Positions 41,799 through 51,687 of a DNA stretch of 64,000 nucleotides are shown one piece after another (the first letter of the stretch is position 1; each line of letters starts with the position of its first letter). Source of the DNA: Paenibacillus sp. LS1 (lineage in GTDB: Bacteria; Bacillota; Bacilli; Paenibacillales; Paenibacillaceae). A program made the translations under genes and the position numbers. The notes under the pieces are model-generated. The model was not told the origin of the DNA and ran no database searches. It was given only the letters and a program-made list of their open reading frames with translations. The stretch is taken from positions 124,001-188,000 of the forward strand of contig NZ_JAPDOE010000002.1 in NCBI RefSeq assembly GCF_026013365.1, read 5' to 3'.

Positions 41799-43736
41799 TT
41801 ATGGCGCACGTTTCGGTAACAACTTCACATACTCGTCAGACAGTTTCATCAGGCTGAGCACATGTTCATAATCGGCACGATAGGGTTCCAAATCGGTTAC
41901 CGGTTCATAGGTTTTGAGGGAGTAGGCTGTTCCATCGTCAAACCCTGCACCCGGAATAAACATGATGTCATTGTTGACAAATGAACCCGTCGGTAAGTAA
42001 TACCGGATACCGAAGGCATTATGGTCCATGTTGAGCAGATCATGTCCGAAGGCAGTGAACTTCTCATCATGGAGCGAAACGCCCATCAGATTCATAATCG
42101 TTGGCAGCATATCCAACTGCCCGCCTGGCTGCTCAATCACTTGCCCTTTGGTCTGCTTGGGCGTGTGGATCATTAACGGGATGTTGAATCGACTTACTTT
42201 ACCGTCATAAGGGACGCCCAGATTGGCCTGAATCTGCTGTGTAATCTCTTCGTCAGCAGGCAGACCGAAGTGGTCTCCGTAGAGCACTAGTGTTGTGTTA
42301 TCCCACAACCCGTTTGCTTTCAACTCATTAATAAGTTGACCGATGGCATAGTCCGTATAGTTGATTGCTTGCAGATAGTCGTGAAGCAGTTTGTTCGTGA
42401 TCGTCGCTGGAATCGTGATCCGTGCACGATCAGCGGGAACCGTAAACGGCGAGTGGCTCGATGCCGTAATGAACTGAGCATAGAACGGCTGATTCGCAGC
42501 CTGATGCGCAGTCATTTTTTCCACACCTACACGATATAACTCTTCATCCGATGGTCCAAAGTCATTGAATCTGTCGTTCTCGAAGCTGGGCTTGTCGAAG
42601 TAACGAGTGAATCCAAGTGCCGGATACATTTTGTTCCGGTTCCAGAAGGTGACGTCATTGACGTGGTAAGTCTCGGACTCATATCCCTCTTTTCCTAATA
42701 ACTTGGGAAGACTCGGCAGTTCACGGTCACTATACCCTGCTGACATGGGAACAACTCCAGTTGGATAGATCGACGTGTTCGACATGAACTCCGCGTCTGA
42801 TGTGTTTCCCTGTCCGATCTGTTGGAAAAAATGAGAGAAATAATAGCTTTCTTTGGCCAGTTCATTCAATACCGGTGTTAACTCCTGACCGTCCACTGAA
42901 GCATTAATCGGGAAATTCTGAAAGGACTCCAGTTGCAGTACAATCAGATTACTGCCTTTGGCCTGACCAAAATATTTGGCTTTCACGGCTGTGCCGTCAC
43001 TTGGTGTATCCTTATACGGATACTTGCTAACCAGCTCATTGATCTTGGCGATCGTTTCGTTAATGTTGCCATTCGCAATGGCCTCATTCTCTTTGCTCGT
43101 CAGAATGGCGGACGATACCTGATAGTTCAGGAAACCGAGATTCTCGGCTCGAACCAGCTCGTTATCAATCGTTTCACCTTTAACAATAAAACTGCCAGAC
43201 AGCACGATGCAGAATGCAGCGGTGAGCGCAACGCCGAGCTTGCCCCAGTAACGTCTCCGAATTTTGCCAAACGTCAGACCGCTATCGCGGTAGCTGCTGC
43301 GGTTACGTCCGCCGGAACGTCTGCGCATGATCAACCATATTGGCAATGCCAGTACGATGTCTGCAAAAAACAGAAAGTGCTCCGTTCGTACCAGAGGTCC
43401 GATACTGCCTCGCACTTGCGCAACTTGCCCCAGCTCACTAAGTGCGGTATAGGTGGGTACCGAACTGAAATGAACGTTATACAGCGTGGCCGCGAACAGG
43501 ACCAGAGAAAACAGAACATTGAATCCTCCGTATACTGCTCGCTTCCAGCCTTTGGGAACGATCAGATCCAGCAGACATACCACAGTTAGTGCGCCTAATG
43601 CGTCAGTCAACAGACCGATGCCGGACAGACCCTGGAAAAAGAAATACCGCAGCAGTGATAACTTCAGCAGCATCAGAATGAATAACACGGCAAATAAGGT
43701 CCGTGATGAAGTCCGTTCATTTTTGGAATTATACAT
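41799..43736 (-). CDS. Lipoteichoic acid synthase family sulfatase
   Basis: A membrane-anchored phosphoglycerol transferase-like protein, 645 residues. The N-terminal third holds about five membrane helices; the outer domain is a sulfatase fold with the nucleophile threonine in GQGNTSDAEFM, then YGDHFGLP and HTP metal-binding motifs. LtaS-type enzymes polymerise glycerol phosphate from phosphatidylglycerol outside the cell; paralogues may prime chains or modify other polymers. The ATG at 43736 has a weak site; a TTG four codons earlier is possible. Confidence 0.88.
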   Translation of the reverse strand: MYNSKNERTSSRTLFAVLFILMLLKLSLLRYFFFQGLSGIGLLTDALGALTVVCLLDLIVPKGWKRAVYGGFNVLFSLVLFAATLYNVHFSSVPTYTALSELGQVAQVRGSIGPLVRTEHFLFFADIVLALPIWLIMRRRSGGRNRSSYRDSGLTFGKIRRRYWGKLGVALTAAFCIVLSGSFIVKGETIDNELVRAENLGFLNYQVSSAILTSKENEAIANGNINETIAKINELVSKYPYKDTPSDGTAVKAKYFGQAKGSNLIVLQLESFQNFPINASVDGQELTPVLNELAKESYYFSHFFQQIGQGNTSDAEFMSNTSIYPTGVVPMSAGYSDRELPSLPKLLGKEGYESETYHVNDVTFWNRNKMYPALGFTRYFDKPSFENDRFNDFGPSDEELYRVGVEKMTAHQAANQPFYAQFITASSHSPFTVPADRARITIPATITNKLLHDYLQAINYTDYAIGQLINELKANGLWDNTTLVLYGDHFGLPADEEITQQIQANLGVPYDGKVSRFNIPLMIHTPKQTKGQVIEQPGGQLDMLPTIMNLMGVSLHDEKFTAFGHDLLNMDHNAFGIRYYLPTGSFVNNDIMFIPGAGFDDGTAYSLKTYEPVTDLEPYRADYEHVLSLMKLSDEYVKLLPKRAP

Positions 43737-43851
43737 GGTCGCTTTCAACCCTTACACTGAAATTTTACGTTCATTTTACAAAACGCATATTTCAGTATAA
43801 CAGTTTTCTGGTTGCTATTCCATGGAAGTTCCGTGTAGGACAGGGTGAGCG

Positions 43852-46125
43852 TTACGCAATGGTGGATATATCTGCATTCTGTGTGTTCGCGCCATCTCTC
43901 TGCCCCTTAATGGCTGCTTGTGCAGCTGCAATTCGTGCATGAGGGCTCTGTTCAGGCAAACAGCTTACGTAATCCAACCCAATTCGGTGGCAGAACGTAA
44001 TGGACTCCAAATCCACAATATTTTCTCCACAGATCCCTGTCTTCAGATGAGGTTTACGAATCCGACCCTGAACAACCGCCATCTCCACCAGTTGTCCAAC
44101 GCCCTCAGTGTCCAGCACATGGAATGGATTATTCGTTACCGTACGAGAGTCTTTATCACGTTGAAGGAATCGCTTCTCGGCTTCTTGGCGGCTATATCCA
44201 AACGTCTTCTCTGTCAGCTCATCCGCGCCAAACGAGAAAAAGTCTGCCTGCCGAGCAATGTGAGTCGCCGTCAGCGCAGCTCTCGGAGCTTCTATCATCG
44301 CCCCCACTTTATAGTGACAATGCCGCTTCTCCTCACCAAGCACTTGGTCAGCCACATGATCTACCAGATCTCTCATCTCCTGAAGTTCATGCACATGACC
44401 AATCTGCGGAATCATAATCTCCGGACGTACCCACCAACCTTGACGGATGCCTTTCACCGCTGCGCGGAATATTGCTTCCAGCTGCATATCAACGATTTCC
44501 GGGAACACCGTACTCAGACGACAAGCCTGTTGCCCCAGTGTCGGATTACGTTCATGCAGTTCACTGACTCTGCGAATTACACGCTCCAGTTCCTCCAGTT
44601 CATTCTGATGGTCTTTTGGTTCCTGCTGCTCCTCTGCTTGTAACCACTCGCGCCGTTTCTCCAACACTCCCTGATCCGGTAGCAGTTCATGTAACGGTGA
44701 GTCGAGCAATCGAATGGTTACCGGGTATCCATCCATCGCTTCGAATATCTGTTCAAAATCAGACTGCTGCATCGGTAACAGACGCTCCAACCCACGCCTG
44801 CGCTCAGATTCACTGTCAGCCAGGATCATTTTTTGTACAAAAGGAAGCCTTGAAGCAGACATGAGCATATGTTCCGTACGGCACAGACCAATACCTTCCG
44901 AGCCAAGTGCCCTAGCTGTAATCGCGTCTTGTGGATGATCTACATTGGACAGTATCGTCAGTTCCTTTATTTCATCCGCCCATTCGAGCAGAAGCTGTAG
45001 CTCCGGTGTGTAACTTGAGAACCCTTTCAACATTTCCGTCACATGCCACGGCTCGATACGCAATAGCGCATCCGCTTTGGTGATTACCCCTTCATGCACG
45101 AAATCAATCGTACTCCGCAAAGCGGCCTTGGCACTCAAGTACGCTGGACTGACATGCAGAAGATACAGCTCCCCTGAATCGATAATGAAGTGGATTTTTT
45201 GAACTTCTCCCATACAATTCTCCAGATAGCTGCAAGCATCCAACAGAAGACCATATAATTCCGGTTCTTCTCTCCGCAAACGACCCAGGCCTTCTTCCTG
45301 AGATTGGGAAACAGCAGATGCCATATACTCGCCCGTCAAGCCTCTTTCCCCCGTAGCCGGATGATGGGAATACACCGTGCCTATACCGCTGCGTTCACCT
45401 TGCTCACCATTAACCATCACCTGAATTAGAGCTGCCGCTCCTTGATGATCTCCTGAGAATGGAGTGGATTGGAGAAGAAGTTCTTGTTGGGAGTTGAAAC
45501 GTGGTGCACGTCGTATATGAGAAACCGCACGCATGGCTTCTTTTAATTGTAATTGAACATCTTGAGGGAATGGATGAAGCCCTATATCTTCTATTAATTG
45601 CTTATATTCTGTGATCGCGAATTCCAGCTTCGCTTCATCGAGTATCGAGAGGTCTCCCAATTTCTCTTCAAATAGGGAATACGGGATGCCATGTACTAGC
45701 TGACCATAATCCTGCAATAAAATTCGATAACAATTAAGCGCATACCGTCGATCATTGGTTTGCCTGGCGAGACCCTCCACCGTCACATCATTCAGTCCCA
45801 CATGAAGCAAAGCAAGGGAATCCAGATCATGGGAACTCACTTCACTTGACCTCACGGCAAGCAGCAACGGTGCTATAGAATTGCCGAAGAATTTGCCTGT
45901 TTGCTCCTCCAAATGCCGAACTGCGCTGCCAATCTCTTGAACTTCTTCTGTGGAAAGATGTCCAAGACGGGTACAGAACGCGCGACAGCCTTCCCTTGTT
46001 ACAATGAACCCGGCCGGGACGGGCCAACCTGCCTGAAGCAACACTGCAAGTCCAGCCCCTTTACTACCCATCAGCCCTTTCATCTCTGCCGTACCTTCTT
46101 CCAACAGAACTACCCGTTTCGTCAT
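43852..46125 (-). CDS. Pyruvate phosphate dikinase-like protein lacking the phosphohistidine domain
   Basis: A 757-residue relative of pyruvate phosphate dikinase. The N-terminal nucleotide-binding part is recognisable (LLEEGTAEMKGLMGSKGAG, PVPAGFIVT, AVRSSE) and so is the C-terminal PEP/pyruvate barrel (EGIGLCRTEHM, RLLDSPLHELLP, GAMIEAPRAA, FFSFGADELTEKTFG, YVSCLPEQSP with the catalytic Cys). The swivelling domain with its TSHAAVVAR-type histidine loop is missing: the sequence passes from about residue 370 straight to the barrel. Full PPDK is about 880 residues. Normal dikinase chemistry is therefore unlikely. The start is ATG at 46125 with GGGAG 8 nt upstream. Confidence 0.8.
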   Translation of the reverse strand: MTKRVVLLEEGTAEMKGLMGSKGAGLAVLLQAGWPVPAGFIVTREGCRAFCTRLGHLSTEEVQEIGSAVRHLEEQTGKFFGNSIAPLLLAVRSSEVSSHDLDSLALLHVGLNDVTVEGLARQTNDRRYALNCYRILLQDYGQLVHGIPYSLFEEKLGDLSILDEAKLEFAITEYKQLIEDIGLHPFPQDVQLQLKEAMRAVSHIRRAPRFNSQQELLLQSTPFSGDHQGAAALIQVMVNGEQGERSGIGTVYSHHPATGERGLTGEYMASAVSQSQEEGLGRLRREEPELYGLLLDACSYLENCMGEVQKIHFIIDSGELYLLHVSPAYLSAKAALRSTIDFVHEGVITKADALLRIEPWHVTEMLKGFSSYTPELQLLLEWADEIKELTILSNVDHPQDAITARALGSEGIGLCRTEHMLMSASRLPFVQKMILADSESERRRGLERLLPMQQSDFEQIFEAMDGYPVTIRLLDSPLHELLPDQGVLEKRREWLQAEEQQEPKDHQNELEELERVIRRVSELHERNPTLGQQACRLSTVFPEIVDMQLEAIFRAAVKGIRQGWWVRPEIMIPQIGHVHELQEMRDLVDHVADQVLGEEKRHCHYKVGAMIEAPRAALTATHIARQADFFSFGADELTEKTFGYSRQEAEKRFLQRDKDSRTVTNNPFHVLDTEGVGQLVEMAVVQGRIRKPHLKTGICGENIVDLESITFCHRIGLDYVSCLPEQSPHARIAAAQAAIKGQRDGANTQNADISTIA

Positions 46126-46276
46126 TCCAGCGCTCCCATCTGCCATTACATGGCTATGCTTCAAAGGCAATCCAACCTTTCGAATTGTCCTTTAGTTAAT
46201 GGTATGTTGCAATGAGGCAGTCAAGGACATTTGCTTCAGCAATTTGTGTTCGGAATGTAAAACGTATTTTTTTATC

Positions 46277-47431
46277 TTAACGTATACGTTTGCCCTTTTT
46301 GAATACCGCCGAGCGCGTGGGTACAGAAGCTAGAGCGTGCTGGGCGTTCAATGCCCGTACTAACATGAAGTCAGCCGGATCACCAACGCTTGGGGTTAAC
46401 TTGCCATTACTCACCCACGCATAGGTGCCAAGCAACCTCTCATCACTGACCCAATTTTCGCGTTCAGCCATTCGGGAAGCTCGCTGCAACATGTCCCCAT
46501 TGCCGAATGGTGACCAGGCATCACGGATGTTATCGGAGCCAAGCATGAAGTTAACACCTGTATCGAGGACCTGGCTTCCTCGTGGCATTGGACGATCAAT
46601 AGGTACACTGGATACAAGTGTTACTCCGGCATGTTTTAACATATCAAGGGATGGCTGTACGTCGGATTCAGTCTGCTCCCCCAAGCAATAGGCATGGCTA
46701 ACCGCTGTTCGATGCTGAAGTCCTGACTCCATTGTTAATTCAGCAAATCGCCGTAAGGTAGCTAAACCGGGTTCACCTCCATCATGAAGATGAAGGTCGA
46801 TCCCCTTATCTGTAGCCGTAGCCAAATCGAACATCATCTGTAAACTGCGTTCCATATCCTGATCCAGACCTGCCGGGTCGACACCACCAACCAGATCGGC
46901 ACCTATTGCCAGCGCCTCCTTCACGATCTGTTCAGATGATGAACGAATGAGCCCTTGCTGTGGAAATGCTACAATCTCAATGTCCATGTAATCACGGAGC
47001 TCATCTCGTACGCGCAGTATGGCCTCCAGATTTCGGAGCCCCACCTCAGGATACACATCAACATGTGTACGAATGCGTGTCGTACCGTAATCAATCATTT
47101 GTTCCGCAAGAACTTTCGCCCGTTCTCCTACCGTTTGGGTCAATCCACCCAGCAGCTTTTTTTCATAAGCAAGATGTGACTCCAGTGTCTGGAACGGCTC
47201 CAAGGGAATCCAACGTTCCCCGATATGATGTTTATCCAGATGGCAATGCATGTCTGCAAGTGCGGGAAGGTACACAAGCCCCGCAGCGTTCCATGAATCG
47301 GCATCACTCTGGGGAGCCTGTATTTGATCCTGATCAGTGGATTTTGCTACGACCTGTGTAATCTTCCCCTCTTCAATAACCAAAGTGTGTATTCCCGTAG
47401 GCAAAAGTACATTATCGATAACTAATTTCAT
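46277..47431 (-). CDS. Cytosine deaminase-like amidohydrolase (fourth of four paralogues)
   Basis: A 384-residue metal-dependent hydrolase of the CodA/AtzC-like branch, acting on C-N bonds of heterocycles. Metal and catalytic residues are in place: MHCHLDK, VAFPQQG, DLHLHD, SHAYCLG and LGSDNIRDAW (catalytic Asp). It overlaps the preceding paralogue by 20 nt, so translation is coupled. The ATG at 47431 has GGAG 7 nt upstream. It closes a run of five minus-strand genes. Confidence 0.82.
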   Translation of the reverse strand: MKLVIDNVLLPTGIHTLVIEEGKITQVVAKSTDQDQIQAPQSDADSWNAAGLVYLPALADMHCHLDKHHIGERWIPLEPFQTLESHLAYEKKLLGGLTQTVGERAKVLAEQMIDYGTTRIRTHVDVYPEVGLRNLEAILRVRDELRDYMDIEIVAFPQQGLIRSSSEQIVKEALAIGADLVGGVDPAGLDQDMERSLQMMFDLATATDKGIDLHLHDGGEPGLATLRRFAELTMESGLQHRTAVSHAYCLGEQTESDVQPSLDMLKHAGVTLVSSVPIDRPMPRGSQVLDTGVNFMLGSDNIRDAWSPFGNGDMLQRASRMAERENWVSDERLLGTYAWVSNGKLTPSVGDPADFMLVRALNAQHALASVPTRSAVFKKGKRIR

Positions 47432-48713
47432 GACATTCTCCATCCTCCACTCTCGTAGTCAGAAGGCGACCATTCTTCCATACACCAACAGGTCGCGGTC
47501 GTTCAATAATCAGTTCACGTCTTGATTGCACTGGAAATATGACCAGATCGGCTTGTACCCCCGCTCGAAGACCATAATTTTCTATCCCCATCGCCCGTGC
47601 TGCACCAAATGTTGCCATCTCCACCAAAGTATCTGCATCCGCTTCACTCCCCATATAGGCCGTATGAGCAAGCAACCAAGCGATATCGAGCGGATTACCA
47701 TTACCAAAAGGTGTAAAAGCATTTTGAATATTGTTGGCGCCGTAAATTACGTTCACCCCTTCGTCCCGCAACAAACTAACCGGCGTTATGCCTCTGCGGG
47801 TGTTAAAGTTATCCGCTCGACCATTAAGATACAGATCTGTTGCAGGAAGTGTCATGAGATGAAGATCCGCTTCTGCAATCTTTCTGGCGCATAATTTCAC
47901 CTTTTCCCGAGGCATAGCCGAAAGCGATGTTACATGGCCAGCCGAAACTCTGCCCTGGAAGTCATATTCCAAGGTCTTATTCGCAATGTGAAGTATAGCT
48001 TCATCATTAGGATTCAATGAGAAATCAGCATGGAAATCAAGGGGGCGATTGTAGCGCGCAGCTAGTTTAAACGCAAAATTCAGATGGTCATCCAGTATGG
48101 GATCAACATAAGTGATTCCACCAATTACGTCGGCTCCCATCCGTACTGCCTCTTCCATCAGATCTGCGGTACCTGGGGCACTAATAATCCCTTCTTGCGG
48201 AAAGACCACAATCTGGATCTCCATCATGTCCTCCATTTTCTCTTTCACAGTCAATGCACTGTTCATAGCCCGTAGTCCCAGCAAGGGGTCCACTTCAACA
48301 TGACAACGGAGTCTGGTTACGCCGTAACTGGACAGTTTTCGGATCACTTCTATGGATCTTTGAATCATATCGGACTCCGTGAACCCCGCCTTAAGCTCAG
48401 CTGTCATCGAGATCGCTTCCTGCAATGAGGCAGCATCACCAGGCATGCGATCAAGCAAAAACGCCTTTTCCAGATGGATGTGTGGCTCAATTAACCCCGG
48501 CAGTACGAGACCACCCTTAGCATCAAATATAAATCCATACCGCCCATGATCTTCTTCAAGTTCTCCATGGATCATGCCTGTCATGTCACTTATGGATGAA
48601 TCCCCACCGTCCGAAGACGGCAGGATCTGCTCAATGGTTGTACCATGCAATACGATATCATGTAGTCCATGACTCCCGGGAATCCGGCAATTTTGAATGA
48701 GTTGGCGGGTCAT
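47412..48713 (-). CDS. Cytosine deaminase-like amidohydrolase with altered active-site Asp (third paralogue)
   Basis: A 433-residue paralogue of the neighbouring hydrolases with PHIHLEKAFL, VVFPQEG, DFHADF and SAGHVTSL. Where the other three have a Ser/Glu/Cys-Asp pair followed by a polar residue (for example GSDNIRDAW), this one reads GANNIQNAF, so the metal-binding catalytic Asp is Asn. It may be inactive, have another chemistry, or act as a partner of a sibling enzyme. It starts 20 nt after the binding-protein gene; GGAGGA precedes the ATG. Confidence 0.78.
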   Translation of the reverse strand: MTRQLIQNCRIPGSHGLHDIVLHGTTIEQILPSSDGGDSSISDMTGMIHGELEEDHGRYGFIFDAKGGLVLPGLIEPHIHLEKAFLLDRMPGDAASLQEAISMTAELKAGFTESDMIQRSIEVIRKLSSYGVTRLRCHVEVDPLLGLRAMNSALTVKEKMEDMMEIQIVVFPQEGIISAPGTADLMEEAVRMGADVIGGITYVDPILDDHLNFAFKLAARYNRPLDFHADFSLNPNDEAILHIANKTLEYDFQGRVSAGHVTSLSAMPREKVKLCARKIAEADLHLMTLPATDLYLNGRADNFNTRRGITPVSLLRDEGVNVIYGANNIQNAFTPFGNGNPLDIAWLLAHTAYMGSEADADTLVEMATFGAARAMGIENYGLRAGVQADLVIFPVQSRRELIIERPRPVGVWKNGRLLTTRVEDGECHEISYR

Positions 48714-48733
48714 GTTGACCACTCCTCCGTCCG

Positions 48734-50290
48734 TTATTTCAGAAAGCTTGCGCTGTTGATCTCAACAAAACCGGATGGACTAATCCATACCCCATCTACA
48801 TCTTTGGAGAGGGCTGCCAGATTCTCGCCATTACGGAACGGTAGAATGGGAACATCGTTCAGCTCAAGTTGAATGGCTTTTTCATAAATGGCTGTGCGTT
48901 TATCTGGGTCCGTTTCTTTCCGAGCATCTTCAATGAATTGATCCACTTCCGGATTATTATAGAAGGAATGATTGCCAGGGACTCCTTTGGAGGTGCTGTG
49001 AAACAGGTTAAACTGATTATAATCTGCATCGCCTGTTGCATTCCCCCATCCGCTCAGGAACATTTCGGTTTCCCCTTTGGCTGCTGCATCAATATAAGCT
49101 CCGAACTCCAGTACTTTCACCTCAAGATTAATTCCGATACCTTTCAACTGAGACTGTAATACTTCTGCTACGTTCACTCTTGTTTTGTTATCACTGGTAT
49201 ATAGCGTGGCCGAGAACCCCTCCGGATAGCCAGCCTCAGCGAGCAAGGACTTCGCTTTGTTCAGATCATAACTGTATCCCTTCACATTGGAACTGTATCC
49301 GATCATCGTGGTTCCGAGTGTGGAGTCCGTTACCTTGCCAATATTATTGTACACGCCGCTGACGATAGATTCCTTGTCCACCGCGTACGCTACAGCCTGG
49401 CGAACCAACGGGTTGTTAAATGGCTCTTTGCTTGTATTAAACCCTATATGATCCGTAGAAAAAGCTTCGTAACGCCCCAGTTTCATGGTTGATGATGCTT
49501 CAATCCGTGCAATCTCCGTGGAGGGAACCTGTTCTGCTACCTGAGCCTCTCCTGTCTCAACCATCGCTAAGCGGGTCGTATCTTCCGGGACGGTTTTAAA
49601 TTCCACTTTATCGATGTTCGGTTTGTCGCCCCAATAATTTTCATTTTTAGCAAGCACAATTTTGTCTCCTGGCGTCCATGATTCAAATACAAACGGTCCT
49701 GTCCCGACAGGTTCCTTCACCATATCTGTTCCCGCCGATTCTATGGAAGCCGGGCTGAGTATATTTCCTTCCGCACTGGCAAGCAGCGACATGATTGGAG
49801 CGTAAGGATAATTCAGGATAAACTGAATCGTATGCTCGTCCACCGCCTTCACTTCCTTGATCATGGAGAACATGCCTGCTTTGGGTGTAGTCGGAATACG
49901 TTCAAACGTTTTTTGCACAGCCTCTGCATTAAAAGGTGTCCCATCATGGAAAGACACTCCCTCGCGCAATTTGAACTCCCATGTTGTATCATTCAGTTGC
50001 GTCCACTCCGTAGCCAGCAATGGTTGGTACTTGCTATTCTTGTCCATCAAGACAAGCCCTTCTGTTATTTTATGATGGTATACCGCCATCGAATTAATCT
50101 GGGAACTGTACTGAGGGTCCAGATTATTTGCATCACTCTGTCTTGCTATGACCAGTGTACCGCCCGATTGTCGTTCTCCCGGAGAGACCGCTTCACCACC
50201 TGCAGTAGATGTTCCTCCCGATGAACATGCACTGATTACAAGTGTCATGGACAATGCCAGCATGCTTCCGACAAACCCTCTTTTTTTCAT
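48734..50290 (-). CDS. Lipoprotein substrate-binding protein (Opp/Dpp family) of the amidohydrolase locus
   Basis: A family 5 solute-binding protein of 518 residues with a signal peptide and lipobox Cys22 (VISAC), then the typical GGTLVIARQSDANNLDPQ start and FKLREGVSFHDG. It sits among the amidohydrolase genes on the minus strand, whereas the probable permeases and ATPases are on the plus strand from 53176; together they make one importer split by a divergent promoter region. The ligand is unknown, and is likely the substrate of the amidohydrolases. Confidence 0.9.
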   Translation of the reverse strand: MKKRGFVGSMLALSMTLVISACSSGGTSTAGGEAVSPGERQSGGTLVIARQSDANNLDPQYSSQINSMAVYHHKITEGLVLMDKNSKYQPLLATEWTQLNDTTWEFKLREGVSFHDGTPFNAEAVQKTFERIPTTPKAGMFSMIKEVKAVDEHTIQFILNYPYAPIMSLLASAEGNILSPASIESAGTDMVKEPVGTGPFVFESWTPGDKIVLAKNENYWGDKPNIDKVEFKTVPEDTTRLAMVETGEAQVAEQVPSTEIARIEASSTMKLGRYEAFSTDHIGFNTSKEPFNNPLVRQAVAYAVDKESIVSGVYNNIGKVTDSTLGTTMIGYSSNVKGYSYDLNKAKSLLAEAGYPEGFSATLYTSDNKTRVNVAEVLQSQLKGIGINLEVKVLEFGAYIDAAAKGETEMFLSGWGNATGDADYNQFNLFHSTSKGVPGNHSFYNNPEVDQFIEDARKETDPDKRTAIYEKAIQLELNDVPILPFRNGENLAALSKDVDGVWISPSGFVEINSASFLK

Positions 50291-50340
50291 AATAATCTCC
50301 CACTTCCGCTACGAATTGTATGATGTAATATCTCTGAATG

Positions 50341-51630
50341 TTACCCGTTAACCAGATTGCCTTGATATATAAATGCACCTCGTGCTGATCGCCTTGCAAC
50401 CGCCTCAGCCGAGCAGGAAGCCTGTACAAGAACCGCTGTAGCCGTATCACCAATGAGAGGCCATTGAACATTGCCCTGATCATCTAACGGGGTGATTCCC
50501 CCTGTAATATATCCCAGTGTCTCGGCTAATCCTCGTTCTGAACTCCATCGCTCACGCTCGGCCAACCGTCCGGCTCGTTCCAATATGTCACCACGGCCGA
50601 AAGGTCCCCAGTGATCCGTGATGGTATCTTCACCTAGTTCAACTCGAACTCCGTATTTCTTCAGAAGAGAATAGGGCATCCAACGGTTAAGCGGTACAGT
50701 CGACGTTATCGAGATATCCAGTTCCGCAAACCTTTCGGCCAATTGCACCTGCATCGCTTCTGTAACATCTGCAAAACCCAGTGCATGACTTACATTCACT
50801 CGTCCCTGCCAACCGGCCTGCTCCGTCATCGCCGCAAGACGATTCATCGTAAATGTGCCCAAATGACCCGGATCATGAATATGAATATCCACTCCTGCAT
50901 CGGCTTCCACCGCCATGTCCATGATGGTAAAGAGTGATTTTTCGATATCATTATCCACCGTTGCCGGGTCCACCCCGCCTACCCAGCGCGCACCGCGTCG
51001 CAGTGCCTCTTTCATTTCTGCAACGACGCCACTGCGTAGAAGACCATGTTGTGGAAACGCCACGATCTCGCATGTGAGACTCTGGCTAAACTGAGCCGCG
51101 GCTGTCACGGTTGCTTCAAGGTTGGCAAGCCCAATCTGAGGATCAATATTACAGTGAGTTTGCACATGCGTAACCCCGCTGGATTGCAGAAGAGACAATA
51201 CTTTCACAGCCCTTTCCTGCGCATGCGGCAATTGCCGTGGCAACAGTTCACGCTCCTCTGCAATTCTTTTGAAAATCCCTTCAGGTGGCGTCGGCGCGAT
51301 CCAAGGTCCACCGTAATATGTTTTATCAATGTGAATATGCATTTCGCGGAACCCGGGCAAAAGCAGCATTCCCCCCGCATCCCGATCTGAGCTTGGCATG
51401 GCCAACTCTGCTTCTCCTTCATTCATCAATTCTGTAGTAACCGTTAACGAATCTGAAATATTACGATTTTCCGTTTTAACGATTCGCATGATTTTTCCAT
51501 GTTCGATCCATAGATCAAACAATTCACTTATGGTCCGAGTTATATGATCATTCTCATAATGATACCCTTGTTCCAGACGGACATTGCGTAACCAATACGG
51601 TGTATGCTGATGCTGTAAAATGCTCCTCAT
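50341..51630 (-). CDS. Cytosine deaminase-like amidohydrolase (second paralogue)
   Basis: A metal-dependent hydrolase of about 429 residues with MHIHIDKTYYG, IVAFPQHG, DIHIHDPG, SHALGFAD and LGEDTITDHW. It is closer to the first paralogue (51688-52959) than to the other two, including the shared N-terminal YWLxNVxxE motif. The start is uncertain: the ATG at 51630 directly follows AAAGGGG, and a TTG five codons earlier has no binding site. Confidence 0.8.
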   Translation of the reverse strand: MRSILQHQHTPYWLRNVRLEQGYHYENDHITRTISELFDLWIEHGKIMRIVKTENRNISDSLTVTTELMNEGEAELAMPSSDRDAGGMLLLPGFREMHIHIDKTYYGGPWIAPTPPEGIFKRIAEERELLPRQLPHAQERAVKVLSLLQSSGVTHVQTHCNIDPQIGLANLEATVTAAAQFSQSLTCEIVAFPQHGLLRSGVVAEMKEALRRGARWVGGVDPATVDNDIEKSLFTIMDMAVEADAGVDIHIHDPGHLGTFTMNRLAAMTEQAGWQGRVNVSHALGFADVTEAMQVQLAERFAELDISITSTVPLNRWMPYSLLKKYGVRVELGEDTITDHWGPFGRGDILERAGRLAERERWSSERGLAETLGYITGGITPLDDQGNVQWPLIGDTATAVLVQASCSAEAVARRSARGAFIYQGNLVNG

Positions 51631-51687
51631 CCCCTTTTTGTTCAAAGATTCGAATCCAATAAACTTCCGTAGGTAAGTCCAACATGC

